Source: an uncultured Prevotellaceae bacterium
GTDB lineage: Bacteria > Bacteroidota > Bacteroidia > Bacteroidales > Bacteroidaceae
Direction of reading: 5' to 3'
Assembly (NCBI GenBank): GCA_900316355.1
Contig: ONCQ01000015.1
Span: 1 to 53,794 of the forward strand
DNA length: 53,794 nt
Part shown: in pieces, positions 6,519 to 16,123 of the stretch
Layout of the letters: each line of letters begins with the position of its first letter
Numbering within the stretch: the stretch's first letter is position 1
The notes under the pieces: model-generated
What the model saw: the letters and a program-made list of their open reading frames with translations, nothing else
Database searches by the model: none
What the model was told of the DNA's origin: nothing
Made by a program: the position numbers and the translations under genes

Positions 6519-8303
6519 ATGAAACACATCCGCAACTTCTGTATCATTGCTCATATCGACCATGGTAAGAGCACACTGGCTGACCGTCTGCTTGAACGAA
6601 CCAACACAATTCAGGTGACGGAGGGACAGATGCTCGACGACATGGATTTGGAGCGCGAACGCGGTATCACCATTAAGAGCCACGCCATCCAGATGGGGTA
6701 TGTGCGCGATGGCGAGAAATACATCCTTAATCTTATTGACACCCCGGGCCACGTGGATTTCAGCTATGAAGTCAGCCGCAGCATTGCTGCCTGCGAGGGA
6801 GCACTGCTGGTGGTGGATGCCACGCAGGGCGTACAGGCTCAGACCATTTCCAACCTCTACATGGCCATCGACCATGATTTGGAGATTATTCCTGTGGTAA
6901 ACAAATGTGATATGCCTAATGCGATGCCGGAGGAAGTGGAGGATGAGATTATCGACTTACTGGGCTGCAAGCGCGAGGAGATTATCCGTGCCAGCGGCAA
7001 GACCGGCGAGGGCGTTGAGGATATCCTTGATGCTGTCGTGGACCGCATACCATCTCCCAAGGGCGACGAGAACGCGCCGTTGCAGGCTCTCATCTTCGAC
7101 TCGGTGTTCAATTCCTTCAGAGGTATCATCGCCTACTTCAAGATTGTCAACGGCAACATCAAGGCCGGCGACGAAGTGGCATTCATCAACACCGGCAAGG
7201 AATATAAGGCTGATGAGATAGGAACGCTGCGCATGGATATGGTGCCCCGCAAGGAGCTGCACTGCGGCGATGTAGGCTATATCGTCAGCGGCATCAAGAC
7301 AGCCACCGAGGTGAAAGTGGGCGACACCATCACCCATGTCGATAGCCTCGGAAAAGTGGATGCTATCGCAGGCTTCGAGGAGGTGAAGCCGATGGTCTTT
7401 GCCGGTGTCTATCCCATAGAGACGGAGGACTACGAGAACTTGCGTGCCTCGCTGGAGAAGCTGCAGCTGAATGATGCTTCACTCACGTTCCAACCCGAGT
7501 CGTCGGTGGCACTCGGCTTCGGCTTCCGTTGCGGCTTTCTGGGCCTGTTGCACATGGAGATTGTGCAGGAGCGCCTCGACCGAGAATTTAATATGGACGT
7601 CATCACGACGGTGCCCAACGTCAGTTATATGGTCTATGACAAGCATGGCGAGGTGAAAGAGGTGCATAACCCCGCAGGAATGCCAGACCCCACGGTCATT
7701 GAGCGCATCGAGGAACCCTACATCCACGCCTCTGTCATCACCACCAGCAACTTCATCGGTCCCATCATGACGCTGTGCTTAGGCAAGCGTGGCGAGCTCA
7801 TCCGTCAGGACTTCATCAGCGGTAATCGTGTAGAGATTCAGTTCGCAATGCCTTTGGGTGAAATCGTCATCGACTTCTATGATAAACTGAAGAGCATCTC
7901 CAAGGGCTACGCCTCCTTCGACTACCATCAAGATGGCTTCCGCCCCTCGAAACTCGTGAAACTCGACATCCTTCTCAATGGTGAACCTGTGGACGCCCTC
8001 TCTACGCTCACCCATGTTGACAATTCTGTGGATTTTGGCCGTCGGATGTGTGAGAAACTGAAGGAACTGTTGCCACGTCAGCAGTTTGACATCGCCATCC
8101 AGGCAGCCATCGGAGCCAAGATCATTGCTCGCGAGACGGTGAAGCAGGTGCGCAAGGATGTGACAGCGAAGTGCTATGGCGGTGACATCAGCCGTAAACG
8201 TAAACTGCTGGAAAAACAGAAGAAAGGTAAGAAGCGCATGAAGCAGATTGGCAATGTGCAAGTGCCGCAGAAAGCCTTCCTGGCGGTGCTCAAACTGGAT
8301 TGA
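6519..8303 (+). CDS. lepA: Elongation factor 4 (LepA)
   Basis: A 594-residue translational GTPase that acts on ribosomes by back-translocation or rescue under stress. G1 P-loop AHIDHGKS is at residues 11-18, then [10 protein letters not shown] (G2), DTPGHVDF (G3) and NKCDMP (G4). The C-terminal LepA-specific domain is complete, with the lysine-rich end ([20 protein letters not shown]) that contacts the ribosome. The length is normal for the family. The ATG lies next to a perfect -7 box, which suggests a leaderless mRNA. The next gene starts 74 bases on, after a direct-repeat array. Confidence 0.97.
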   Translation: MKHIRNFCIIAHIDHGKSTLADRLLERTNTIQVTEGQMLDDMDLERERGITIKSHAIQMGYVRDGEKYILNLIDTPGHVDFSYEVSRSIAACEGALLVVDATQGVQAQTISNLYMAIDHDLEIIPVVNKCDMPNAMPEEVEDEIIDLLGCKREEIIRASGKTGEGVEDILDAVVDRIPSPKGDENAPLQALIFDSVFNSFRGIIAYFKIVNGNIKAGDEVAFINTGKEYKADEIGTLRMDMVPRKELHCGDVGYIVSGIKTATEVKVGDTITHVDSLGKVDAIAGFEEVKPMVFAGVYPIETEDYENLRASLEKLQLNDASLTFQPESSVALGFGFRCGFLGLLHMEIVQERLDREFNMDVITTVPNVSYMVYDKHGEVKEVHNPAGMPDPTVIERIEEPYIHASVITTSNFIGPIMTLCLGKRGELIRQDFISGNRVEIQFAMPLGEIVIDFYDKLKSISKGYASFDYHQDGFRPSKLVKLDILLNGEPVDALSTLTHVDNSVDFGRRMCEKLKELLPRQQFDIAIQAAIGAKIIARETVKQVRKDVTAKCYGGDISRKRKLLEKQKKGKKRMKQIGNVQVPQKAFLAVLKLD

Positions 8304-8322
8304 CGCTCCCCCGTAAGAATAT

Positions 8323-8360
8323 AATAACGCCCTATCAATAACGCCCTATCAATAACGCCC
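8323..8360. repeat. Tandem 14-bp repeat AATAACGCCCTATC, 2.7 copies
   Basis: Two exact copies (8323-8336, 8337-8350) and a 10-base partial third (8351-8360) lie between lepA and the Crp/Fnr gene, ending 17 bases before its ATG. They could be binding sites or a slippage product. Confidence 0.85.
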
Positions 8361-8377
8361 CAAAAGAAAAGAACACT

Positions 8378-8959
8378 ATGGACAAGCTAAGAGACGTCGC
8401 CCGTGAGATTGCACGTGGCTATTGTACCCTCTCCACACAGGGCATCACCACTCTGGCAAGCATCCTCATCCCCTTCAAAGTGCAGAAGGGTGAGAATATG
8501 TTGCAGGAGGGCGATGTGTGCAAATTCATGTACTATGTGGAGAAAGGCATGGTACGACAATTCTATTACAAGGGAGGTCGTGACGTGACAGAACATTTCT
8601 CGTATGAGGGACGCATTGTTATCTGCATTGAGAGCTTCCTCAAACAGAATCCCTCGCGCCTGATGGTAGAAGCGCTGGAGAGCACTGTCCTCTACGGCAT
8701 TCCTCATGATGCGTTCCTGGAGCTGGTGGAGACCGACAAGGAGATGGCCAAGCTCTATCGCAAGATTCTGGAACATGCGCTGATTTCTTCTCAAGAGCAT
8801 GCCGACAGCCAGCGCTTTGAGAATGCCACCGAACGTTATGTGCGCCTTTTGAAGAGCAAACCGGAAATCATACTTCGTGCACCGATGGTGCATGTGGCGT
8901 CGTTCCTACAAATGACACCCGAGACACTGAGTCGTGTACGTTCCTCGCATGTGGACTAA
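8378..8959 (+). CDS. Crp/Fnr family transcriptional regulator
   Basis: A 193-residue regulator: an N-terminal cyclic-nucleotide-binding beta-barrel (about residues 25-120, with KGENMLQEGDVCKFMYYVEKG) and a C-terminal helix-turn-helix (about 165-190, VASFLQMTPETLSRVRSS). There are no clustered Cys residues, so it is not an Fe-S Fnr; the ligand cannot be told. This short build is the common Bacteroidetes type. The end overlaps the next gene's start by 11 bases. A tandem 14-bp repeat just upstream may be part of its control. Confidence 0.88.
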   Translation: MDKLRDVAREIARGYCTLSTQGITTLASILIPFKVQKGENMLQEGDVCKFMYYVEKGMVRQFYYKGGRDVTEHFSYEGRIVICIESFLKQNPSRLMVEALESTVLYGIPHDAFLELVETDKEMAKLYRKILEHALISSQEHADSQRFENATERYVRLLKSKPEIILRAPMVHVASFLQMTPETLSRVRSSHVD

Positions 8960-9716
8960 GGCTACTCAGAAACTGATACGTTCCCTTGACACGCGCAAAG
9001 GACGCCGCAAGGAGCGGCTCTTCGTAGCTGAAGGGCCTAAATTGGTCGGCGAGTTGATGGGGCATTTCTCGTGTGTGCATATCGTGGCTACCGAAGAGTG
9101 GCGTATCGCAGGCGGTGTGGCGCCGGCAGGTGTTGTCTGCGACTGGGTGACTGCCGATGAGCTGCAGCGCGTGAGCCTGCAACCTTCACCACAACAGGTT
9201 TTGGCTGTCTTTCGTATCCCTGATGACGAAGAACCCCAGGCTGACATGTTTGGCCGGCAGCTGGTCATTGCCCTCGACGGCGTGCAGGACCCAGGTAACC
9301 TGGGGACCATTGTCCGATTGGCTGACTGGTTCGGCGTGCAGGATATCTGGTGCTCCGTCGGTACCGCTGATATCTGGAGCCCCAAAGCTGTTCAGGCAAC
9401 GATGGGAGGCCTCGCGCGTGTGCGCGTTCATTATATAAATTTAGTGCAGCAGCTGGAGTCGTTGCCTGAAGATGTACCCGTGTATGGCACTTCGTTGCAA
9501 GGTGAAAATCTCTGGCAGTCTTCGCTGCAGCCCTATGGCATCATCGTCATGGGCAATGAGGGCAATGGCGTGAGTGCCGCAGTGAATGCACTCTGCCGCC
9601 AGCGTCTGCTCATCCCCAACTACCCTCCGGAGCGTGAGACCACGGAGAGCTTGAACGTGGCGATGGCCACGGGTATCGTGTTAGCCGAGTTCCGCCGGCA
9701 GCAGTCTTTGCAATAA
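8949..9716 (+). CDS. SpoU/TrmH family RNA 2'-O-methyltransferase
   Basis: A 255-residue SPOUT methyltransferase that methylates a ribose 2'-OH of tRNA or rRNA with SAM. The three knot motifs are present: DGVQDPGNLGTIVR (motif 1), GIIVMGNEGNGVS (motif 2) and ESLNVAMATGIVLAEF (motif 3). The N-terminal part is the substrate-binding domain (KGRRKERLFVAEG). I chose the ATG at 8949; a GTG at 8934 is possible. It overlaps the Crp/Fnr gene by 11 bases, and its stop overlaps the next start as TAATG, so three genes are likely co-translated. The precise nucleotide target is unknown. Confidence 0.9.
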   Translation: MWTKATQKLIRSLDTRKGRRKERLFVAEGPKLVGELMGHFSCVHIVATEEWRIAGGVAPAGVVCDWVTADELQRVSLQPSPQQVLAVFRIPDDEEPQADMFGRQLVIALDGVQDPGNLGTIVRLADWFGVQDIWCSVGTADIWSPKAVQATMGGLARVRVHYINLVQQLESLPEDVPVYGTSLQGENLWQSSLQPYGIIVMGNEGNGVSAAVNALCRQRLLIPNYPPERETTESLNVAMATGIVLAEFRRQQSLQ

Positions 9717-12058
9717 TGTTTTTTCTTATGGACCTATTTCCCCGACATCATCTTGTGCATCTATTCTTGTGCAGTATGCTGGCGTTGTTGATGGCGGGGT
9801 GTGCTCCTACGCGCTTCATCCCGGAGGATGAGTGGATGTTGGACAAGGTCTCTGTGAGAACCGACGATAGCGAGATATCCACCTCCAATCTCTCAGGTTA
9901 TGTTCGCCAACGCTCTAATTCTAAGTGGTTCAGCCTCTTCAAGGTACCGATGTCTGTGTACTGCATCAGCGGCAGGGACAGCACTAAACGTATCAACCGT
10001 TTCTTTCAGCGTATAGGTGAGGCGCCTGTCGTCTATGATAGCGTGCAGGCTGAGCGGGGTAGGGCAGACATGGAGGCTGCCGTCCGCAATCTGGGCTTCC
10101 TGCAGGCGAAGGTCACTCGTCATGAGAGGCATCGCAAACGCCGCGTGCAGCTGATGTTCCAAGTGGAGTCTGGCCCCCGCTATATCGTGAACAACATTGC
10201 CTATCGCATAGATGACCCTGCCATCGCAGACATCGTCCTGCAGGACACGCTGCAGTCGTTGCTGTATCCAGGCATGCCTTTTGATGCCAATGTCCTCAAT
10301 CAGGAACGCACGCGCCTCTCATCGCTACTGCAGAATTACGGCTACTATCGTTTTAATAAGAGCTATGTGCGCTTCGAGGTGGATTCCACCATTGGGCATC
10401 GCCTTGTTGACCTCACCCTGAATATACCGCTTTATCGCGCTACACCGACGGACTCTCTGCGCCCTCATCAGTGTTATCACATCGGCACAGTGAACTATCT
10501 GACAGATTTGGACTTTAAGGTCCTCAAGACACAGCGGGAAGAACTGGATAGTCTGGTGACCCGTTCGTTGCACTTCTACCAGCGTAAGGATATGCCACTG
10601 AGTCCGCTCTTCCTTGTCAATAAGACAGATTTACGCCCCGGCCGCTTGTATGAGGAACGGCATGTGCATTCCACTTACAGTAACCTGTCCTCGCTCTCTG
10701 CCGTGATGGGCACCAATATCACATTGGAACCGTCGCCTACGGCTCCCGATACGCTGAATGCCTATGTGAGCGTGTTCACCGCCAAGCGTCATGGCGTCTC
10801 TGCGGAGCTGGAGGGTACCAATTCCGCTGGCGACTTCGGCGCGGCTGTCAGTGTCGGCTATCAGAACCGTAATCTCTTCCGCCGTTCGGCGATGTTGTCC
10901 TTGAAGGTGCGTGGTGCCTTCGAGGCCATCAAGGGATTGGAGGGCTATACAGATGCCAACTATATCGAGTACAGTGCTGAGGCTAACCTGAATTTTCCCG
11001 AATTCATTTTCCCCTTCTTGTCGCGCCACTTCCGACGCTCCGTGAATGCACAGAGTATTGCTTCGCTGATGTATGACTCGCAGGACCGTCCCGAGTTCCA
11101 TCGTCGTGTACTCACGGCTGCGTGGCGTTATCGCTGGAACCGCTTCGATCTGAAGCGCCAGCACCGTGTGGATCTCATCGATTTGAACTATGTCTTCATG
11201 CCCTGGATTTCTGAAACGTTCAAGCGTGAATACCTCTCCAATGACGGCAACCGCAACGCCCTGCTGCGCTACAACTATGAGAACCTCTTCATCATGAAGG
11301 CGGGCTATTCGTTTCAATACACCAGCGTCACGCCCAACATGCAGAATGCCACCTATGGGCGTAATGCGTGGAGTGCCCGCTTCAGCATAGAGACTGCAGG
11401 TAATCTCCTCTACGGACTCTCTCATCTCACGGATGGTCCCCATTCCCAGCGCTTGGATGCCTATACCTTGTTCAATATCGCCTACGCGCAGTATGTGAAG
11501 GGTGATTTCGATTTCGTCAAAAGCTTCAGCTTCGATGACCGCAATTCTTTGGCAATTCACGCGGCGCTCGGCTTGGCCTTCCCCTATGGCAACTCCACGG
11601 TGCTCCCTTACGAAAAACGTTATTTCAGCGGCGGCGCCAACAGCGTGCGCGGCTGGGGCGTGCGTGGGTTGGGACCTGGCACCTTCTCGGGATCTGACGG
11701 TAAGGTGGATTTCATCCGCCAGACGGGCGACATGAAGTTGGACTTGAGTGCAGAATATCGCACACATCTCTTTTGGAAAATCGATGGCGCCGTATTCCTG
11801 GATGCAGGTAATATCTGGACTCTGCGCGATTATGAGGAACAGCCAGGCGGACAGTTCAAGTTCGACACCTTCTGGAAGCAGATTGCAGTAGCCTACGGTC
11901 TTGGCGTCCGCCTTAACTTCAGCTATTTCATCCTGCGCCTGGATGCCGGTATGAAGGCCATCAACCCAGCCTTTGAGGGACGCGACCATTATCCCATCAT
12001 ACATCCCAGATTTAAACGCGATTTCCAATTACATTTTGCTGTTGGTCTGCCTTATTAA
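9716..12058 (+). CDS. tamL: TamL-type BamA/TamA family outer-membrane lipoprotein
   Basis: A 780-residue Omp85 protein. The lipobox LMAGC puts the lipidated cysteine at residue 29 (25 if the second ATG, 9728, is used), which marks the Bacteroidetes TamL version of TamA. POTRA-like segments follow (about 100-330, with GPRYIVNNIAYRI), then a C-terminal 16-strand barrel domain (about 400-780). The barrel has the conserved RYFSGGANSVRGWGVRGLGPG, matching the VRGF/Y motif, and ends in an aromatic residue (VGLPY). It is expected to help insert outer-membrane proteins or surface lipoproteins together with TamB, which is not in this window. Translation is coupled to the methyltransferase gene. Confidence 0.88.
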   Translation: MFFLMDLFPRHHLVHLFLCSMLALLMAGCAPTRFIPEDEWMLDKVSVRTDDSEISTSNLSGYVRQRSNSKWFSLFKVPMSVYCISGRDSTKRINRFFQRIGEAPVVYDSVQAERGRADMEAAVRNLGFLQAKVTRHERHRKRRVQLMFQVESGPRYIVNNIAYRIDDPAIADIVLQDTLQSLLYPGMPFDANVLNQERTRLSSLLQNYGYYRFNKSYVRFEVDSTIGHRLVDLTLNIPLYRATPTDSLRPHQCYHIGTVNYLTDLDFKVLKTQREELDSLVTRSLHFYQRKDMPLSPLFLVNKTDLRPGRLYEERHVHSTYSNLSSLSAVMGTNITLEPSPTAPDTLNAYVSVFTAKRHGVSAELEGTNSAGDFGAAVSVGYQNRNLFRRSAMLSLKVRGAFEAIKGLEGYTDANYIEYSAEANLNFPEFIFPFLSRHFRRSVNAQSIASLMYDSQDRPEFHRRVLTAAWRYRWNRFDLKRQHRVDLIDLNYVFMPWISETFKREYLSNDGNRNALLRYNYENLFIMKAGYSFQYTSVTPNMQNATYGRNAWSARFSIETAGNLLYGLSHLTDGPHSQRLDAYTLFNIAYAQYVKGDFDFVKSFSFDDRNSLAIHAALGLAFPYGNSTVLPYEKRYFSGGANSVRGWGVRGLGPGTFSGSDGKVDFIRQTGDMKLDLSAEYRTHLFWKIDGAVFLDAGNIWTLRDYEEQPGGQFKFDTFWKQIAVAYGLGVRLNFSYFILRLDAGMKAINPAFEGRDHYPIIHPRFKRDFQLHFAVGLPY

Positions 12059-12136
12059 AAGGTTGAAATGTAAGCACCTTGTACGCATTTCATCAAATAA
12101 TTGGCCAAATGTGGTGGTTTTTTGCGATTTTTTGCC

Positions 12137-12144
12137 TACCTTTG
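12137..12144 (+). promoter_or_regulatory. -7 promoter element of metallo-hydrolase gene
   Basis: TACCTTTG, 24 bases before the ATG; no TTTG at the ideal -33 spacing. Confidence 0.6.
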
Positions 12145-12168
12145 CCCGCAGAATAAAAACAATGCATT

Positions 12169-12981
12169 ATGCTCAAGTTCTTATGTCTTGGCAGTGGCAG
12201 CAGCGGAAACTGTTATTGCCTGTGGAATGATGATGATGGCATCATCATCGACGCGGGCTTGGGATTCCGCACGATGCGCCGGCATTTGACCTTCTATGGG
12301 GTTGATATTCGCCGTTTTCGCGCCGTGCTGGTGACCCATGATCATGCTGACCATATCAAGTCTGTTGGTAAACTGGCCACAGAATTAGGGCTCCCCATCT
12401 ACAGCACGGCACTCGTGCATGAGGGGATAGCCCGTAACTATTGTGTATCGCCGAAATTGCAGGCAGAGCAGAAGGCCTTCCTTGAGAAGGATGTGCCTGT
12501 GCAGATTGGCTCCTTCTGTGTCACGGCCTTCGGTGTGCCCCACGACAGTAATGATTGTGTGGGCTATCGTCTGGAATCCGAAGGTGTGCGCTTCACGCTC
12601 ATCACGGATGTCGGTCATGTGACTGAGCGCATCAAGGAAGAGGTGTCTCAAGCCAACTATCTCGTGCTGGAAAGCAATCATGACCACGAGATGCTGATGT
12701 CAGGCCCGTACCCTGCCCATCTGAAAGGACGTATCTCAAGTGAGAACGGACACCTCAGCAACAGTGAGGCTGCAGAACTGTTGGCCAACAGCTCCAGTCC
12801 TGCCCTGCGCCATGTATGGCTATGCCATCTCAGTGAGGAAAACAATCATCCTGTGCTGGTCAGCAAGACCATCGACAGCGTATTGCGCAGCTACGGCATT
12901 GTCCCCGGGGTGGATTTCAAGGTTGATGTCCTGAAGCGCAAGGTGCCCAGTGTTATCTACTCGTTGATGTCGTCTTCGTAG
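12169..12981 (+). CDS. MBL-fold metallo-hydrolase (YycJ/WalJ-like)
   Basis: A 270-residue metallo-beta-lactamase-fold hydrolase. The zinc motif THDHADH is at residues 56-62; further ligands are expected at PHDSNDC, in TDVGHV and near the C-terminal CHLSEENNH. The start LKFLCLGSGSSGNCY and the overall length match the YycJ/WalJ group of cytosolic MBL proteins, thought to act as exonucleases or in DNA repair and cell-wall control; the true substrate is not shown here. The 3' end overlaps the convergent small Cys-protein gene by 25 bases. Confidence 0.88.
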   Translation: MLKFLCLGSGSSGNCYCLWNDDDGIIIDAGLGFRTMRRHLTFYGVDIRRFRAVLVTHDHADHIKSVGKLATELGLPIYSTALVHEGIARNYCVSPKLQAEQKAFLEKDVPVQIGSFCVTAFGVPHDSNDCVGYRLESEGVRFTLITDVGHVTERIKEEVSQANYLVLESNHDHEMLMSGPYPAHLKGRISSENGHLSNSEAAELLANSSSPALRHVWLCHLSEENNHPVLVSKTIDSVLRSYGIVPGVDFKVDVLKRKVPSVIYSLMSSS

Positions 12982-13184
12982 TGGTCAAAGTGCTGAATCA
13001 CAGGTTCATCGTGTCGCTCCACAAAAGTCTTGCAGATACGTTTCGTCTGTGCAACCTGTCGTTCGTCATTTAACCCGCATTGTGCTATCACGGGATTCTC
13101 AAACCATTGATAATAAGCGGAGGCTTTTTGGCAGTGGATGCACTGAACGAATTCTTCGACACCGCGTTTATTGTTGGAGGCCAT
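12957..13184 (-). CDS. Small Cys-containing protein, unknown function
   Basis: A 75-residue protein with the pattern C-x2-C (CIHC), then NPVIAQCGLNDERQVA and a last Cys in RICKTF. The four cysteines could hold a metal. I know similar short Bacteroidales proteins that share the C-x2-C ... NPVVAxC pattern, but not a named function. The reading frame is supported by the conserved-looking pattern and by a -7-like box on the reverse strand upstream (TACTTTCG). Its last 25 bases lie inside the convergent hydrolase gene. Confidence 0.7.
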   Translation of the reverse strand: MASNNKRGVEEFVQCIHCQKASAYYQWFENPVIAQCGLNDERQVAQTKRICKTFVERHDEPVIQHFDHYEDDINE

Positions 13185-13293
13185 AGTGAGTCTTTTTCTT
13201 GATTTCGGTGGCGAAAGTAGGTAAAAATCCTGAAACGGGCAATTATTTCATCAAATAATCACGCGTTCGCGCGTCGATAGATATCTTTAGGTT

Positions 13294-14262
13294 ATGTTTC
13301 TTCATATCATCATGGTCGTCGTGGGTGCAGCGTTGGTACTTGTGGGTGCCGACAAACTCACCGACGGTTCAGTTGCTTTGGCTCGTCGCTTCAGTATCCC
13401 CGAAATGGTCATCGGTCTTACCATCGTAGCCTTCGGCACCTCGTTGCCCGAGTTCATCGTCAGTCTCTTTGCCAGCATTGACGGCGCTCCAGCCATGAGT
13501 GTCGGTAATATCGTGGGCAGCAATCTCTTCAACACACTGATGATTGTTGGCGTGTCTGCCGTTGTGTGCCCCATTGTCATATCCCGTTCTACGGTATCCA
13601 AGGATATCCCGCTCTCACTGCTTGCCAGTATCGCCTTGCCTGCCTTGGCGCTTGACACGCTCTGGAATGGCCATACGGATGCTAATATCCTTTCACGTGG
13701 CGATGGCATCGTCCTGCTCTGTTTCTTTGCCATCTTTATGGCCTACACCTTCTCGATGGCCAGATCGGGCCACGTTGATGGGGTAGGAGAGGTGCCGCAG
13801 AACCCTGTCCCGCAGCTCTCCGCATGGCGTATCACCTTGTTCATCATCCTCGGTATAGCGGGTCTGATAGGCGGTGGTGAGCTGTTTGTCGATGGTGCCA
13901 CAGGCATTGCCCGTCAACTGGGTGTCAGCGAGGCGGTCATCGGTCTTACATTGGTGGCTGGCGGCACATCACTCCCTGAATTAGCCACGAGTGTCGTGGC
14001 AGCCCGCAAGGGTAAGAGTGACATCGCTATAGGAAATGTCGTTGGCAGCAATCTCTTCAACATCTTCTGGATATTGGGCGTATGCTCCACGGTGACTCCT
14101 CTGTCGGTGCAAGGCATCCAATGGACTGACTTCGCTGTCCTGCTGGGAAGCATGGTACTCTTCTGGTTTTTTGCACGCACCAAACATCGTGTTGCACGAT
14201 GGGAGGGCGCTGTGCTGGTCGCGTGTTATGTAGCTTATTTGATGATGCTACTCATGCTCTAA
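13294..14262 (+). CDS. Calcium/sodium antiporter (CaCA family, YrbG-like)
   Basis: A 322-residue inner-membrane exchanger with the duplicated alpha-repeats of the CaCA family: the first has TIVAFGTSLPEF and GNIVGSNLFN, the second TLVAGGTSLPEL and GNVVGSNLFN. The acidic residues of the two GTSLPE motifs are the cation ligands. About ten hydrophobic helices are visible, five per half, with a polar loop between (about residues 150-175). It is expected to export Ca2+ in exchange for Na+ or H+. The gene stands alone; only a partial promoter (ATATCTTTAG just upstream) is seen. Confidence 0.92.
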   Translation: MFLHIIMVVVGAALVLVGADKLTDGSVALARRFSIPEMVIGLTIVAFGTSLPEFIVSLFASIDGAPAMSVGNIVGSNLFNTLMIVGVSAVVCPIVISRSTVSKDIPLSLLASIALPALALDTLWNGHTDANILSRGDGIVLLCFFAIFMAYTFSMARSGHVDGVGEVPQNPVPQLSAWRITLFIILGIAGLIGGGELFVDGATGIARQLGVSEAVIGLTLVAGGTSLPELATSVVAARKGKSDIAIGNVVGSNLFNIFWILGVCSTVTPLSVQGIQWTDFAVLLGSMVLFWFFARTKHRVARWEGAVLVACYVAYLMMLLML

Positions 14263-14328
14263 ATCAAGAAACTATTTTATGTGTGTAGATTTAGCACCTG
14301 AATAGTTGTCAGTTTGTTGGAAATATTG

Positions 14329-14336
14329 TACTTTTG
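14329..14336 (+). promoter_or_regulatory. -7 promoter element of glycogen synthase/phosphorylase genes
   Basis: TACTTTTG, 43 bases before the ATG of the GT3 synthase. Confidence 0.65.
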
Positions 14337-14379
14337 CAGCCGATTTAAGATTACTATAAGGTAAATCCGTTTAAGGTAG

Positions 14380-16086
14380 ATGAATAGAGAGCTCCTCCTT
14401 CCCGACTTTATTTTTGAGTCCAGTTGGGAAGTCTGTAACAAGGTCGGTGGCATTTATACCGTCCTCTCAACTCGTGCTAAAACCCTTCAGGATGCGATGC
14501 CGGATCACGTCGTTTTCATTGGTCCGGACTTCTGGATTGACAAGGAAAATCCCCTTTTTGTGGAAGACAAGAAGCTGTGGGCCGATTGGCGCCGCGCATC
14601 GGCGAAGGAAACACTCCATCTGCGTGTGGGGCGCTGGCAGATTCCGGGCCGTCCCATCGTGGTACTGGTGGATTTCAAGCCCTTCTTTGCCCAGAAGAAT
14701 GACATCTATGGTCGCCTTTGGACGGAGTATCAGGTTGACTCCCTTCATGCTTATGGCGACTACGATGAGGCTTCGATGTTCTCCTATGCCGCAGGTCGCG
14801 TGGTGGAAAGTTTCTACCACCGCTTTCTCTCCGATAGCAAGCGTGTCGTTTATCAAGCACACGAATGGATGACGGGTCTCGGTGCCCTGTACATCACAAT
14901 ACACGTTCCTGCGATTGCCACTATTTTCACTACCCATGCTACCACAATCGGTCGTAGTATTGCCGGCAATGGCAAACCTCTCTACGATTACCTTTTTGCT
15001 TACAACGGTAACCAAATGGCCGATGAGCTCAATGTGCAGTCCAAGCATAGTATTGAGCGTCAGACGGCTCACTATGTGGACTGCTTCACTACGGTCAGTG
15101 ACGTCACCGCCCGTGAGTGTTTCGAGCTCTTGGACAAGCAACCCGATGTGGTGCTCCCCAATGGCTTCGAGATGGACTTCGTGCCGAAGGGTGTCACCTT
15201 TGTCAACCGTCGCCGCAAGGCGCGCCAGCGCATCCTCGATGTAGCCAACGCATTAATGGGATCATCCCTTGGTGACGACACTTTGATAATCTCTACCAGT
15301 GGCCGCTATGAGTGGAAGAATAAGGGCATTGACGTGTATCTCGAAGCCCTCGTGCGTACGCTTCATGACGACCGTCTCCAACGTCCCGTCCTCGCTCTTG
15401 TTGAGGTGCCCGCTTGGCAGGCCGGTCCTCGTGAGGACTTGAAAGATAGATTGGGCCAGAAGAATGACTCTCCTCTTCCCAATCCTTTTATCACCCATAA
15501 CCTTCATCAGCCCGGTAGCGACATGGTCACTCAGATGCTGTTGCGCTGCGGCATCACCAACCGCGAGAGCAACCGCCTGAAAATCATGTTTGTGCCATGC
15601 TATCTCGATGGTGCCGACGGCATCTTCAATATGCACTACTACGACCTGTTGCTGGGTCTCGACCTCACCGTCTATCCATCGTACTATGAGCCATGGGGCT
15701 ATACGCCGCTGGAGAGTGTCGCCTTCAAGGTGCCCTGCATCACCACGTCCCTCGCAGGCTTTGGCCTCTGGGCGCTCGATGTGAAGAACACTGCCGGCAA
15801 GTCCGCCACACGCCATGCCAAACCGGCTGCCCTCAAACCCTGCTATCTTGATAAGGACGGTGTTGAGGTAATCCAACGTTCCGACTACAACTTTGACGAG
15901 GTCGCCGATCGCATTCGCGATGAGATTATCGGCTTCTCCATGCTTGATGACATGGAGGTGGATACCGCCCGCAAGGCTGCTGCCAAGTTGGCAGAGAAAG
16001 CTCAATGGAAGTATTTTATATCCTATTATTATAAGGCTTACGACATCGCCTTGCGCCGTGCAGAGCAGCGTGTCGCCAGCCTCTAA
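14380..16086 (+). CDS. Glycogen synthase, GT3 (eukaryote-like) type
   Basis: A 568-residue glycosyltransferase of the GT3 family, the glycogen synthase type of animals and fungi that is also found in Bacteroidetes. Typical GT3 features: FESSWEVCNKVGGIYTVLST at the N terminus, AHEWMTGLGALYI, THATTIGRS, ERQTAHYVDCFTTVSDVTAREC, and near the C terminus YPSYYEPWGYTPLESVAF. It adds glucose from a nucleotide sugar to the non-reducing ends of glycogen in the cytosol. It is followed 37 bases later by the phosphorylase gene on the same strand, so synthesis and breakdown enzymes probably share a transcript. The nucleotide donor (UDP- or ADP-glucose) cannot be read from the sequence. Confidence 0.9.
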   Translation: MNRELLLPDFIFESSWEVCNKVGGIYTVLSTRAKTLQDAMPDHVVFIGPDFWIDKENPLFVEDKKLWADWRRASAKETLHLRVGRWQIPGRPIVVLVDFKPFFAQKNDIYGRLWTEYQVDSLHAYGDYDEASMFSYAAGRVVESFYHRFLSDSKRVVYQAHEWMTGLGALYITIHVPAIATIFTTHATTIGRSIAGNGKPLYDYLFAYNGNQMADELNVQSKHSIERQTAHYVDCFTTVSDVTARECFELLDKQPDVVLPNGFEMDFVPKGVTFVNRRRKARQRILDVANALMGSSLGDDTLIISTSGRYEWKNKGIDVYLEALVRTLHDDRLQRPVLALVEVPAWQAGPREDLKDRLGQKNDSPLPNPFITHNLHQPGSDMVTQMLLRCGITNRESNRLKIMFVPCYLDGADGIFNMHYYDLLLGLDLTVYPSYYEPWGYTPLESVAFKVPCITTSLAGFGLWALDVKNTAGKSATRHAKPAALKPCYLDKDGVEVIQRSDYNFDEVADRIRDEIIGFSMLDDMEVDTARKAAAKLAEKAQWKYFISYYYKAYDIALRRAEQRVASL

Positions 16087-16123
16087 CAACATTTCAAATA
16101 CACTGTTTACCCAATAATTATTT

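Noticed and set aside
10631-12028. 465-codon reverse-strand ORF opposite tamL
   Set aside because: It lies fully inside a well-supported Omp85 gene, has no recognisable motif, and such long antisense ORFs are expected from G/C-rich third positions.
12087-13259. 15-base identity ATTTCATCAAATAAT at 12087 and 13245
   Set aside because: Present upstream of two genes but at different distances from their promoters and AT-rich, so chance is a fair explanation.
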